From NCBI GenBank assembly GCA_903822175.1, contig CAIJOB010000042.1, positions 124,001 through 188,000 on the forward strand: 64,000 nucleotides of DNA, given 5' to 3'. Below are positions 1 through 8,197 of this stretch, in pieces. The notes beneath the pieces are model-generated. The model saw nothing but the letters and a program-made list of their open reading frames with translations, was not told the origin of the DNA and did no database searches. Each line of letters starts with the position of its first letter. Position 1 is the stretch's first letter. The translations under genes and the position numbers were made by a program. Origin of the DNA: an uncultured Alphaproteobacteria bacterium (GTDB lineage: Bacteria; Pseudomonadota; Alphaproteobacteria; Caulobacterales; Caulobacteraceae).

Positions 1-15
1 CGTGAAAGGCGAAGG

Positions 16-897
16 ATGCGTTTCGATCTGACCGACCTCAAACTGTTCTGCGATGTCGCCGACGCCGGCTCGATTACCGCCGGCGCGCAGAAGAGCGCGC
101 TGGCGCTCGCCGCCGCCTCGACCCGCATCCGCGGCATGGAAGACGCTTTGGGCGCGCCGCTGCTGATCCGCTCGCGCCAGGGCGTTAGGCCGACCGAGGC
201 CGGGCGCACGCTGCTGAAGCACGCCCGGACCCTGCTGGCCCAGAGCGCGCGCCTCAGGGAAGACCTCAGCGCCTTCGCCGGCGGCTTCTCCGGCGAGGTG
301 CGCCTGCTTGCCAACACCAATGCCCTGACCGAATTCCTGCCAGAGGCGCTCTCGGCCTTCCTCGCCGACCACCCGCAGGTCAGCGTCGACCTGGAGGAGC
401 GGCTGTCCGATGAAATCGTGGGACTGGTGGCTGAGGGCGCCGCGGACGTCGGCATCGTGGCCGGGACCGTCGAGGTCGGCGCCCTGACCACCTATCCGTT
501 CCGCTCCGACCGCTTCGTGGTGGTGACGGCCAAGGGCCATCCGCTAACCGGCCGCGGGCCCGTCAGCTTCGCCGAGGTGCTGGACTACGACCAGGTAGGC
601 CTGGAGCGCTCCAGCTCCCTGCAGAGGTTCCTGGAGGGCAAGGCGGCGCGCGAAGGCAAGCCGCTGCGGCTGCGCGTGCAACTGCGCAGCTTCGATGCGG
701 TCTGCCGGCTGGTGGAATGCGGCGTGGGCGTGGGCGTCGTCCCGGCCACCACCGCGGCCCGCGCCGTGAAGACCATGGCGCTGGCGGTCACTGACCTCGC
801 CGACGACTGGGCGATCCGTGAGCTCAAGATCGTGGTCCGCGCAGGCGTCGAGCTGCGCCCCTACGCCAAGGCGTTGGTGGAAAGCCTGCGGGCCTAG
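16..897 (+). CDS. LysR-family transcriptional regulator
   Basis: A 293-residue protein of normal LysR length. The winged helix-turn-helix occupies about residues 1-60 (starting DLTDLKLFCDVADAGSITAG), followed by a periplasmic-binding-like effector domain from about residue 90 (GEVRLLANTNALTEFLPEAL). The ATG follows a GAAGG ribosome binding site. Its effector and targets cannot be told from sequence. The downstream gene is convergent and the two stop codons share a CTAG tetranucleotide, so it is not an obvious divergent target; the true target may lie before the window. Confidence 0.93.
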   Translation: MRFDLTDLKLFCDVADAGSITAGAQKSALALAAASTRIRGMEDALGAPLLIRSRQGVRPTEAGRTLLKHARTLLAQSARLREDLSAFAGGFSGEVRLLANTNALTEFLPEALSAFLADHPQVSVDLEERLSDEIVGLVAEGAADVGIVAGTVEVGALTTYPFRSDRFVVVTAKGHPLTGRGPVSFAEVLDYDQVGLERSSSLQRFLEGKAAREGKPLRLRVQLRSFDAVCRLVECGVGVGVVPATTAARAVKTMALAVTDLADDWAIRELKIVVRAGVELRPYAKALVESLRA

Positions 898-1670
898 GCA
901 GCCGCGATCCAGCTTGCGGCCAGCTTCATCCAAGCCGGGCTGGCGTAGAGGCTGAGCGCCGTCGTCTCCATGACCGCGACCCAGGCCAGACCCGCGAGAT
1001 AGGCGGGATGCAGCCGCTTGCGGGTGATGAGGTCGTAGAGGCCGACCCCTACGAACAGCACGGCCGTCCCCAGATAGGCGGACGCCCACCGGGAATAGGG
1101 CGCATGGCCCAGGAGATCGTGCAACGGCCCGCCGAGCCAGCGGGCGAAGCCGGCGTCGGTGATGTAAATCGTCGACATCAGCACGAGCCGCTTGTGCACG
1201 GGCGCGTTTTTGCGGAAGAGCGCGGCCGCGCCCAACAGGCTGACGAAGGCCAGGATGCCGGTGAACTGGATCGACAGGAATCCGGGGTCGGCGTCCGGCG
1301 TCCCGATATCGCCGTGATCGGCGATCAGGGCCGTGGCCGGCCCCAGCACCAGCATCACCGCCGCCCAGGCCAGCATGAAGAAGCCGAGCTTGCGATGGAG
1401 CTGAGGCTCTTTCGCCCGGATCAGCAGCACCTGGACGCTGAACAGCGCCAGCCAGCCCATGAACACCGCGGCATGGAAGTGCACGATCAGCGGGAACGGC
1501 TTCTCGTGCGCCGAGACGTGGTGGACGATCTCCGGCACGAAGCCCGACAAGATGCCCAGCCACGCGAAGCCCACATAGAGCAGGAAGAAGTTGCGGTCCC
1601 AGGGGTGGTTCGGCGCGAAGGGAGGCGGCGCCAGGCGGCGGGACGATTGACCTAAGCCAGAAGCCGTCAT
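894..1670 (-). CDS. Uncharacterised multi-pass membrane protein
   Basis: A 258-residue protein with about six hydrophobic segments between residues 28 and 240. Histidines recur at membrane edges (HFHAAVF near residue 63, LHRKLGF near 91, HKRLVLM). This arrangement is shared by a broad, unnamed family of proteobacterial membrane proteins; I do not know a function. The ATG at 1670 is the only good start. A perfect 14-bp palindrome and a 16-bp sequence repeated elsewhere in the window lie 54-85 bp upstream. Haem or quinone binding by the histidines would be speculation. Confidence 0.82.
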   Translation of the reverse strand: MTASGLGQSSRRLAPPPFAPNHPWDRNFFLLYVGFAWLGILSGFVPEIVHHVSAHEKPFPLIVHFHAAVFMGWLALFSVQVLLIRAKEPQLHRKLGFFMLAWAAVMLVLGPATALIADHGDIGTPDADPGFLSIQFTGILAFVSLLGAAALFRKNAPVHKRLVLMSTIYITDAGFARWLGGPLHDLLGHAPYSRWASAYLGTAVLFVGVGLYDLITRKRLHPAYLAGLAWVAVMETTALSLYASPAWMKLAASWIAAA

Positions 1671-1723
1671 GTCCCACCGCCCTTGCCGCTTCCCCCAAGC
1701 GAAGGCGCGACGCTAGGGGCCGC

Positions 1724-1737
1724 GGCCAAGCTTGGCC
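1724..1737. promoter_or_regulatory. Perfect 14-bp palindrome upstream of the membrane protein gene
   Basis: GGCCAAGCTTGGCC is its own reverse complement. It lies 54 bp upstream of the minus-strand start codon at 1670 and 22 bp beyond the zapE stop. It could be a dimeric repressor site or a chance palindrome in GC-rich DNA. Confidence 0.3.
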
Positions 1738-1739
1738 AC

Positions 1740-1755
1740 TGAACATTTTTGACAG
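1740..1755. repeat. 16-bp sequence shared with position 60267
   Basis: TGAACATTTTTGACAG occurs here, between the zapE stop and the membrane protein start, and identically at 60267-60282, upstream of the TPR protein gene. Both copies sit 60-70 bp from a start codon, in opposite orientation relative to that gene. An exact AT-rich 16-mer found twice in 64 kb of GC-rich DNA is notable. Confidence 0.5.
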
Positions 1756-1759
1756 CGAG

Positions 1760-2878
1760 CTAGTCGGCGTCTTCGGCAAGCCAGTCCGCCGAGCGCATCT
1801 CTTCCAGCCGAGAGGCGGTGCGCTCGAACTCGAAGGCGCCGTCGCCGGCCGGGTAGAGCTGGGCGGGCTGGGCCTCGGCCAGCACGATCAGGCGCGCGTG
1901 GGCCTCGTAGAGGGCGTCGATCAGGACGACGAAGCGGCGGGCCTCCTCGCGCCGGCTGGGCGTCAGCTTCGGCACGGCCTCCAGGAACAGCGTGTGGAAC
2001 TCAGCGGCCAGCGCCACATAGTCGTTGGGGCCCAGCGCCACCGAGCAGAGACTGGCGAAGCTGGCCCGCACCTGGCCCCCGAAGGCGTGGGGCAGCAGGA
2101 TCTTGCGGCCCAGCACTTCCAGCGTCGCCCCGACCTCGTCCTCGCCACCCAGCATGTCGCGCCACAGGGCGTCGAAACTGCGCTGATTGTCCGGATCGTC
2201 CGGCGAGAACCAGGTCCCCGCCGCGCGCAGCCGGTCGAGGCGATAGTCGTGGCCGCCGGCCACCATCACCACCTCCAGCCGCCGCTTCAGATCGGCGATG
2301 AACGGCAGGAACAGCTGGCGGTTGATGCCGTCCTTGTAGAGGGCGTCCGGCTGGCGGTTCGAGGTCGCCACCAGCGTCACGCCGCGCGCGAACAGGGCCT
2401 CGAACAGCCGCCCCAGGATCATCGCATCGGCGATGTCGGTGACCTGGAATTCGTCGAAGCAGATGAGGCGCGCGCCCTCCGCCACCAGGTCGGCCACCGG
2501 GACGATCGGGTCATCGCCCTTGTGCTGGCCGAAGCGCGCCTTGCGCGCAGCCGGGTCGCCGGCCCGCCACTCGCCGATCAGCCGGTGGATCTCGCCCATG
2601 AAGACGTGGAAGTGGGTGCGGCGCTTCTTGTCGAACCGGACCGTCTCGAAGAACAGGTCCATCAGCATCGACTTGCCGCGCCCAACCGGTCCCCAGAGGT
2701 AGACTCCGCGCTCGCTCTGCGGCTTGCGGAACAGGCCTTTCAGCCCGCCGCCGCCGGCCGCGGCCAGGTCGGCCTCCAGGCGCAGCAGGGCGCGCAGGCC
2801 CTCGGCCTGCGCCGGGTCCGGCCGGATCTCGCCCGCGGCCAGGCGGGCGTCGTAGGCGGCTTGCAGCGCTGAGGCCAT
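1760..2878 (-). CDS. zapE: ZapE/AFG1-family cell-division ATPase
   Basis: A 372-residue P-loop ATPase. Walker A is GPVGRGKSML at about residues 63-72, Walker B is CFDEFQVTDIADAM, and the family signature TSNRQPDALYKDGINR follows. ZapE is a Z-ring-associated ATPase in E. coli and the bacterial relative of mitochondrial Afg1/Lace1. The reading frame is open to 3061, but MASALQAAYDARLAAGEI at 2878 fits family N-termini, while the upstream extension is low-complexity and overlaps the divergent neighbour's leader. The next gene downstream is 90 bp away on the same strand. Confidence 0.93.
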   Translation of the reverse strand: MASALQAAYDARLAAGEIRPDPAQAEGLRALLRLEADLAAAGGGGLKGLFRKPQSERGVYLWGPVGRGKSMLMDLFFETVRFDKKRRTHFHVFMGEIHRLIGEWRAGDPAARKARFGQHKGDDPIVPVADLVAEGARLICFDEFQVTDIADAMILGRLFEALFARGVTLVATSNRQPDALYKDGINRQLFLPFIADLKRRLEVVMVAGGHDYRLDRLRAAGTWFSPDDPDNQRSFDALWRDMLGGEDEVGATLEVLGRKILLPHAFGGQVRASFASLCSVALGPNDYVALAAEFHTLFLEAVPKLTPSRREEARRFVVLIDALYEAHARLIVLAEAQPAQLYPAGDGAFEFERTASRLEEMRSADWLAEDAD

Positions 2879-2983
2879 GACCCCGCCTAACGGCCACGCT
2901 CGCGATGCGCAAGGAACGGCCCAAGGAACGGCTCTGGGCGCCAGGGGTTGGAAAAGGGCCCCCTCACCAAGGAGACCTCCCCC

Positions 2984-3253
2984 ATGGCGAACAAGACCGA
3001 GGCCGACGAGCCCCGCAGCTTCGATCCCACCCCCGCTGAGGTGACCCGCGAACTCCAGCAAGGCCTGGGCGTGGGCCAGCGCGAGCTGGACGCCCAGCGC
3101 GATGCCGATCAGCTGCCGCAGATACCCCTGGAACTCGACAACGACGACGACGCGGTGCTCAACGCCAACAATGCCAATCGCGGCGGCAAGCCCGACCGTT
3201 CATCCGGCCCGAAGACGCGGGCGGCGACCAAGGACCAGATCAGCCGTCGCTGA
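2984..3253 (+). CDS. Small hydrophilic hypothetical protein
   Basis: An 89-residue, very hydrophilic and probably disordered protein, acidic in the middle (LDNDDDAVLN) and basic at the end (KTRAATKDQISRR). No signal peptide, membrane segment or recognised domain. The ATG at 2984 follows AAGGAG at 2969-2974; the frame extends upstream to 2948 but without a comparable site. Its stop abuts the stop of the convergent mmsA. Function unknown. Confidence 0.72.
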   Translation: MANKTEADEPRSFDPTPAEVTRELQQGLGVGQRELDAQRDADQLPQIPLELDNDDDAVLNANNANRGGKPDRSSGPKTRAATKDQISRR

Positions 3254-4750
3254 TTATTGCATGGTCGGGATGATGAAGGCCGAGTCTTCGGTGGCGCCGT
3301 CCGGCCAGCGGGCGGTGATGGTCTTGGTCTTGGTGTAGAACCGGACCCCTTCCATCCCGTGCTGGTTGGTGTCGCCGAACGCCGAGCGCTTCCAGCCGCC
3401 GAACGAGTGGTAGGCCACCGGCACCGGGATCGGCACATTGATGCCAACCATGCCGACGTTCACGCGGCTGGCGAACTCGCGCGCGGCGCGGCCGTTGCGG
3501 GTGAAGATGGCGACACCGTTGCCGTACTGGTGCTGCGACGGCAAAGCGACCGCTTCCTCGAAGCTCTCGGCGCGGACCATCTGCAGGACGGGACCGAAGA
3601 TTTCCTCCTGATAGGTGCGCATCGGGGTCTTCACGTGGTCGAACATCGAGGGGCCGATGAAGAAGCCCTTGTCGTAGCCCTGCAGGCTGAAGCCGCGGCC
3701 ATCGACGACCAGTTCGGCGCCTTCCTCGACGCCCAGCTGGATGTAGTCGGAGATCTTGCGGCGGTGCGCGGCGGTGACAACGGGGCCGTACTGGGCCGCG
3801 GTGTCCGTCGAGATGCCGACCTTCAGGGTCTCGATCTCAGCCAGCATCTTCTCGCGGAAAGCCTCGGCGGTCTTGGCGCCCACCGGCACGACGACAGGCA
3901 GCGCCATGCAGCGCTCGCCGGCCGAGCCGAAGGCGGCGCCGGAGATGTCCTTGACCGCCTGGTCGAGATCGGCGTCGGGCATGACGATGCCGTGGTTCTT
4001 GGCGCCGCCCATGGCCTGGACGCGTTTCCCGGCCTGGGTGCCCCGCGAATAGACATAGTGGGCGATGTCGGACGAGCCGACGAAGCTGACGGCCTTGATG
4101 TCCGGGTGGTCGAGGATGGCGTCGACCGAGACCTTGTCGCCGTGCACCACGTTCAGCACGCCTTTGGGCGCGCCGGCCTCCATCATCAGCTCGCCCAGCC
4201 GCACCGGAACCGACGGGTCCTTCTCCGACGGCTTCAGGATGAAGGTGTTCCCCACCGCGATGGAGATGCCGAACATCCACATCGGAATCATCGCCGGGAA
4301 GTTGAACGGCGTGATGCCCGCGCAGACGCCCAGTGGCTGGCGCATGGAATAGACATCGATGCCGGGGCCGGCGCCTTCGGTGTATTCGCCCTTCAGCACA
4401 TGCGGGATGCCGCAGGCGAACTCGATGACCTCAAGGCCGCGCTGGATGTCGCCCTTGCTATCGGCGATGACCTTGCCGTGCTCGCTGGAGAGCATTTCGG
4501 CGAGCTCGTTCATATTGGCTTCGATCAGCCGCTTGAAGTCGAACATCACCCGGGCGCGGCGCTGCGGATTGACCAGCGCCCAATGCTGTTGCGCGCGCAG
4601 AGCCGACTGCACGGCGGCGTCAACCTCCTTGACGCTGGCCAGCGCCACCTTGGCCTGCACCTCGCCGGTGTTGGGATTGAAGATGTCGCCGAAATGGCCG
4701 GAGGTTCCGGCCACGGACACGCCGTCGATGAAGTGGGTGATGTTGCGCAT
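3254..4750 (-). CDS. mmsA: CoA-acylating methylmalonate-semialdehyde dehydrogenase
   Basis: A 498-residue aldehyde dehydrogenase that matches the MmsA/IolA branch along its length. It oxidises methylmalonate semialdehyde (and malonate semialdehyde) to propionyl-CoA or acetyl-CoA with NAD+ and CoA, in valine, pyrimidine or inositol breakdown. Motifs: TPFNFPAMIPMWMF near residue 143, SFVGSS near 222, GAKNHGIVMPDAD, and the catalytic cysteine in GERCMALPVV near residue 282. The end contains the typical SAFGDTNQHGMEGVRFYTKTK. No other valine pathway gene is adjacent. Confidence 0.95.
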   Translation of the reverse strand: MRNITHFIDGVSVAGTSGHFGDIFNPNTGEVQAKVALASVKEVDAAVQSALRAQQHWALVNPQRRARVMFDFKRLIEANMNELAEMLSSEHGKVIADSKGDIQRGLEVIEFACGIPHVLKGEYTEGAGPGIDVYSMRQPLGVCAGITPFNFPAMIPMWMFGISIAVGNTFILKPSEKDPSVPVRLGELMMEAGAPKGVLNVVHGDKVSVDAILDHPDIKAVSFVGSSDIAHYVYSRGTQAGKRVQAMGGAKNHGIVMPDADLDQAVKDISGAAFGSAGERCMALPVVVPVGAKTAEAFREKMLAEIETLKVGISTDTAAQYGPVVTAAHRRKISDYIQLGVEEGAELVVDGRGFSLQGYDKGFFIGPSMFDHVKTPMRTYQEEIFGPVLQMVRAESFEEAVALPSQHQYGNGVAIFTRNGRAAREFASRVNVGMVGINVPIPVPVAYHSFGGWKRSAFGDTNQHGMEGVRFYTKTKTITARWPDGATEDSAFIIPTMQ

Positions 4751-4853
4751 GGCGAGGCCTTTAGACCTTCGGCGCGCCGACGCAAACCCGGCTCATGATC
4801 CTTTAAGGTCCGGACGCTAATCTGGCGGGGCGTTCAACAGGCCAGAGACCGCC

Positions 4854-5033
4854 TTGCAGCTGTCGTCCATCCCCGTTCCGGTCGTCTACACGCCGATCCA
4901 GCCCGTGCCGCAGGTCGGCGCGGTGAAGCGTGATCCGACGGCTTACGCCCCGGCCGACAGCGCCGACGCCGGCCAGAAGCCGCGCGCGGCGCCGCCGTCC
5001 GGCATCGGGATGATCATCGACCTTCTGGCCTAG
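4854..5033 (+). CDS. Candidate small protein with TTG start
   Basis: A 59-codon frame too short for usual ORF thresholds. The translation begins LQLSSIPVPVVYTPIQPVPQ, continues with GAVKRDPTAYAPADSADAGQ and ends GIGMIIDLLA. The proline-rich start, polar middle and hydrophobic end read like a real short protein rather than a shadow frame, and no opposite-strand gene covers it. The only start in frame is TTG at 4854 (in-frame stop at 4818). I recall similar short Caulobacterales hypotheticals but cannot confirm. It lies between mmsA (divergent) and the acyltransferase. Confidence 0.5.
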   Translation: MQLSSIPVPVVYTPIQPVPQVGAVKRDPTAYAPADSADAGQKPRAAPPSGIGMIIDLLA

Positions 5034-5084
5034 AGCCCTTCTGCGGCTTGCCGAGCGGCGCCGGCCCGGCGCATCCTCCGTGCC

Positions 5085-5957
5085 ATGACGGTCGCTTCGC
5101 CCGCCCACACGATGAGCCTCGCAAGGCCGCGCGATCACATCATCGATGTGCTGATCGCCGAGCGTGCGCCGAAGCTCGCCGCCTCGCCGGTCTGGCCGAT
5201 GGTGCGGCCGTTGCTCTACCGGCTGCTGGACTACCGCAAGGCGGTCACCATGGCCGACGCGATCCAGCCCCTGCCCGGCGGCCCGGCGCTGGACCACATC
5301 TCGGATTTGCTGCAGCTCAAGGTGACGGCCACTGGACTCGAGCGGATTCCGCGAACCGGGCGCGCCATCGTGGTCTGCAACCATCCCACCGGCATCGCCG
5401 ACGGCATCGCGGTCTATGACGCGCTCAAGCCGCTCCGCCCGGACCTCTGCTTCTACGCCAACTCCGACGCCCACCGCGTCTCGCCCCGGTTCAACGACAC
5501 CTTGATCCCGGTGGAATGGGTGGAGTCCAAGCGCACGCGCGAGCGGACCCGCGAGACCCTGATCCTGACCCGCGAGGCCATGGAGGCCGAGCGTCTGCTG
5601 GTGATCTTCCCGGCAGGCCGCCTGGCGCGCCGCCAGCCGGACGGCCTGCTCAGCGATCCGCCCTGGCAATCCTCGGCGGCGTCGCTGGCGCGCAAGTACG
5701 AGACTCCGGTGATTCCGATCCATGTGAGCGGGCCGTGGTCGGGCCTGTTCCACTTCTTCAACCGGTTCTCCAACGAACTGCGCGACATGACCCTGTTCCA
5801 CGAGTTCCTGAACAAGCAGGGCCGCGCCTACACACTGACGGTGGGCGCGCCGATCGCGCCACAGGCGCTCGACGACGAGGCGGCTGACGCGATCCTGCAG
5901 CTGAAGGCCTACGTGGAGCGCATCCTGCCGGCCGACCCGGACCGGCCGTTTTCATGA
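5085..5957 (+). CDS. PlsC-like 1-acylglycerol-3-phosphate / lysophospholipid acyltransferase
   Basis: A 290-residue protein of the LPLAT superfamily, which transfers acyl groups to lysophospholipid acceptors at the inner membrane. The catalytic block is NHPTGIADG near residues 102-110, with FPAGRLARR near 179 as the acceptor-binding block and VIPIHVSG near 210. The His-to-Asp spacing is that of the hemolysin/OlsA-like branch rather than classical PlsC, so the acceptor is uncertain. Its stop overlaps the tsaE start (ATGA), so the two are translationally coupled. Confidence 0.82.
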   Translation: MTVASPAHTMSLARPRDHIIDVLIAERAPKLAASPVWPMVRPLLYRLLDYRKAVTMADAIQPLPGGPALDHISDLLQLKVTATGLERIPRTGRAIVVCNHPTGIADGIAVYDALKPLRPDLCFYANSDAHRVSPRFNDTLIPVEWVESKRTRERTRETLILTREAMEAERLLVIFPAGRLARRQPDGLLSDPPWQSSAASLARKYETPVIPIHVSGPWSGLFHFFNRFSNELRDMTLFHEFLNKQGRAYTLTVGAPIAPQALDDEAADAILQLKAYVERILPADPDRPFS

Positions 5958-6391
5958 TCCTAGCGGATGAGGCGGCGACCGCGCGGCTCGGCGCGGCCAT
6001 CGCGCGCGCGCTGAAGGCCGGCGAGGCGATCTGCCTGTCGGGTCCGCTTGGGGCCGGCAAGTCGACCCTGGCGCGCGCCCTGATCCGCGCCCTGACCTCG
6101 CCGGACGAAGAGGTGCCCTCGCCCACCTTCACCCTGGTCCAATTCTACGAAGGCCGGGACTTGAAGATCGCCCATTTCGACCTCTACCGGCTGACCGATC
6201 CGGACGAAGCCTATGAGATCGGGCTCGATGAGGCCCTTGACGACGGGGCCGCGGTCATCGAGTGGCCGGAACGGCTGGAGGGTTCCCTTCCGGCAGATCG
6301 ACTCGATGTAGAGATTTCGCTGGAGGGGTCTGGCCGCCGTGCGCGGCTGACGCCGTTTGGCGCGTGGGAAGGTAGACCGGTTGAATCCTGA
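5954..6391 (+). CDS. tsaE: tRNA threonylcarbamoyladenosine biosynthesis ATPase TsaE
   Basis: A 145-residue P-loop ATPase. TsaE works with TsaB and TsaD in transferring threonylcarbamoyl to A37 of ANN-decoding tRNAs. Walker A is GPLGAGKSTLAR near residues 30-41; SPTFTLVQFYEG and HFDLYRL follow, then IEWPERLEG, all typical of the family. It overlaps the acyltransferase by 4 bp and the amgK start region. The gene order tsaE-amgK-murU-addB-addA is common in Alphaproteobacteria. Confidence 0.95.
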   Translation: MILADEAATARLGAAIARALKAGEAICLSGPLGAGKSTLARALIRALTSPDEEVPSPTFTLVQFYEGRDLKIAHFDLYRLTDPDEAYEIGLDEALDDGAAVIEWPERLEGSLPADRLDVEISLEGSGRRARLTPFGAWEGRPVES

Positions 6392-7472
6392 ACGGGAGGC
6401 GGCGAAAGGGCGGTTCCTAGCGGAGCACGGCCTGGCGCAGGCGCGGCGCGAGCCGCTGGCCGGCGACGCCTCGACGCGCTCCTATGCCCGGCTCTATCCG
6501 GCGGGGGCTAAGCCGCTGATCCTGATGGACCAGCCGCCGGTGCTGGAAACCCCGATTTGTCCGCCGGCCGCCAGCGACAGCGAGCGCATGGCGCTGGGCT
6601 ACAACGCCGCCGCGCGGCTGGCGGCGGGCTCTATCGCCGCCTTCGTCACCACGGCCGACTATCTCCGCGACCATGGCCTCTCAGCGCCTCGGATCGTGGC
6701 CTTCGATGTCGAGGCCGGCCTGGCCGTTCTGGAGGACCTGGGCGACGGCCTCTTCGCCACCCTGATCGCCGACGGCCAACCGGAGGGTCCGCTCTACCAA
6801 GCGGCCGTCGACGTGCAGATCCAGCTTCACGACCAACGCCCGCCCGACCTGCTGCAGGCGCAGGGTCTCACCTGGCCGCTGCTGACCTACGACACGCTCG
6901 CGCTAAAGGTCGCCACCAACACCTTCCTGGAGTGGTGGCCGCAGTTCGCAGACATCGCCCCATTCAGCCGCGACGCCGTCGCCGAATGGGACGCGCTCTG
7001 GGCGCCGGTCTGGGTGCGCGGCGAGGCGGGCGCGAGCGTCTTCTGCCACCGCGACTATCACGCCCAGAACCTGCTCTGGCTGCCGGAACGCAAGGGTGCG
7101 GCCCGGGTCGGCCTGCTGGATTTCCAGGATGCGCTCCGCGCCCATCCTGCCTGGGATCTGACGCACTTGTTGCAGGACGCGCGGCGCGACGTGTCGCCGG
7201 AGCTCGAAGCCGCCATGCTCGGCCGTTATCTCGACGCCCGGCCCAGCCTCGACCGTGACGCTTTCCTCGCCGACTACCGGGCGCTCGCCAGTTCCAACGC
7301 CGCGCGAATTCTCGGCCGGGTGTTCGCACGTCAGGCGCTGCTCGGCCGGGCGCAGTACAAGGCCTTCATGCCGCGCACCTGGCGCTACCTCGAACGCAAC
7401 CTGACTGACCCGGCGCTCCGCGGTCTGAGGGGCTGGTTCGACACCTACGTTCCTGCCGGGGCGCGAGCGTGA
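6381..7472 (+). CDS. amgK: N-acetylmuramate/N-acetylglucosamine anomeric kinase
   Basis: An aminoglycoside-phosphotransferase-fold kinase of about 363 residues. AmgK phosphorylates MurNAc and GlcNAc at the anomeric carbon, feeding MurU and bypassing de novo UDP-MurNAc synthesis (a route giving intrinsic fosfomycin tolerance in Pseudomonas). Motifs: GDASTRSYARLYP near the N-terminus, catalytic loop CHRDYHAQNLLWLPE and metal-binding LLDFQDA. Two TTG starts are possible, 6357 and 6381; I chose 6381 because GGGAAGG lies about 8 bp before it and it overlaps tsaE by only 11 bp. Confidence 0.88.
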   Translation: MNPEREAAKGRFLAEHGLAQARREPLAGDASTRSYARLYPAGAKPLILMDQPPVLETPICPPAASDSERMALGYNAAARLAAGSIAAFVTTADYLRDHGLSAPRIVAFDVEAGLAVLEDLGDGLFATLIADGQPEGPLYQAAVDVQIQLHDQRPPDLLQAQGLTWPLLTYDTLALKVATNTFLEWWPQFADIAPFSRDAVAEWDALWAPVWVRGEAGASVFCHRDYHAQNLLWLPERKGAARVGLLDFQDALRAHPAWDLTHLLQDARRDVSPELEAAMLGRYLDARPSLDRDAFLADYRALASSNAARILGRVFARQALLGRAQYKAFMPRTWRYLERNLTDPALRGLRGWFDTYVPAGARA

Positions 7473-8197
7473 GCGCGAAGATCACCACGGCGATGGTGCT
7501 GGCCGCAGGGCTCGGCACCCGCATGCGGCCGCTGACCGACACGATTCCCAAGGCGCTGATCCCGGTCGCCGGGCGCAGCCTGCTCGACCGGGTGCTGGAC
7601 AAGCTGGTGGCGGCCGGTGTCACCCGCGCGGTGGTCAACGTCCACCACTTCGCCGACCAGGTGGAAGCGCACCTGCAAGGCCGGACCGACCTTGAAATCC
7701 TGATCTCTGACGAGCGCGCCGGCCTGCTGGATTCCGGCGGCGGCATCCAGCATGCGCGCGCCCTGCTGGGCGATGATCCGATCTTCGTGGCCAATATCGA
7801 CTCCCTGTGGGCCGATGGCGAAACGCCGGTGCTGGAGGCGCTGAAGGCCGCCTGGGACCCGGCGCGGATGGACCTGCTGCTGCTGCTGGTGGCGCGAGGC
7901 AACGGCAGTGGCTTCGAGGGACCCCAGGGCTTCCTGATGGACGACGAGGGCCGCCTGACCCACTCCATCTCGCCCAACGTGGTGACGCCCTTCGCCAATG
8001 TTGGCTTTGGAATTCTAAAGCCCCAGATCCTCGACGGCCAGCCTCCGAGCGGCGCCTTTTCGATCTATCCGACCTGGCATCGGCTGCAATCCGAGGGCCG
8101 ACTCTACGGCTGCGTGATGGACGCCTACTGGATGCACGTCGGCGACCCCGCCGCGCGTGACGCGGCCGAAGCGCGTCTTGGGGCCAGAGTGGGGTGA
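7469..8197 (+). CDS. murU: N-acetylmuramate alpha-1-phosphate uridylyltransferase
   Basis: A 242-residue nucleotidyltransferase that makes UDP-MurNAc from MurNAc-1-phosphate and UTP. The N-terminal nucleotide-binding signature is LAAGLGTRMRPLTDTIPKAL (residues 11-30); ANIDSLW near 110 carries a metal-binding aspartate. It starts with GTG overlapping the amgK stop (GTGA), so kinase and uridylyltransferase are coupled and complete the recycling route. Its own stop overlaps the GTG start of addB. Confidence 0.92.
   Translation: MSAKITTAMVLAAGLGTRMRPLTDTIPKALIPVAGRSLLDRVLDKLVAAGVTRAVVNVHHFADQVEAHLQGRTDLEILISDERAGLLDSGGGIQHARALLGDDPIFVANIDSLWADGETPVLEALKAAWDPARMDLLLLLVARGNGSGFEGPQGFLMDDEGRLTHSISPNVVTPFANVGFGILKPQILDGQPPSGAFSIYPTWHRLQSEGRLYGCVMDAYWMHVGDPAARDAAEARLGARVG

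Noticed and set aside
1740-1755. LexA (SOS) box
   Set aside because: Alphaproteobacterial LexA sites are GTTC/GAAC direct repeats with a 7-bp gap; this 16-mer has GAAC only once.
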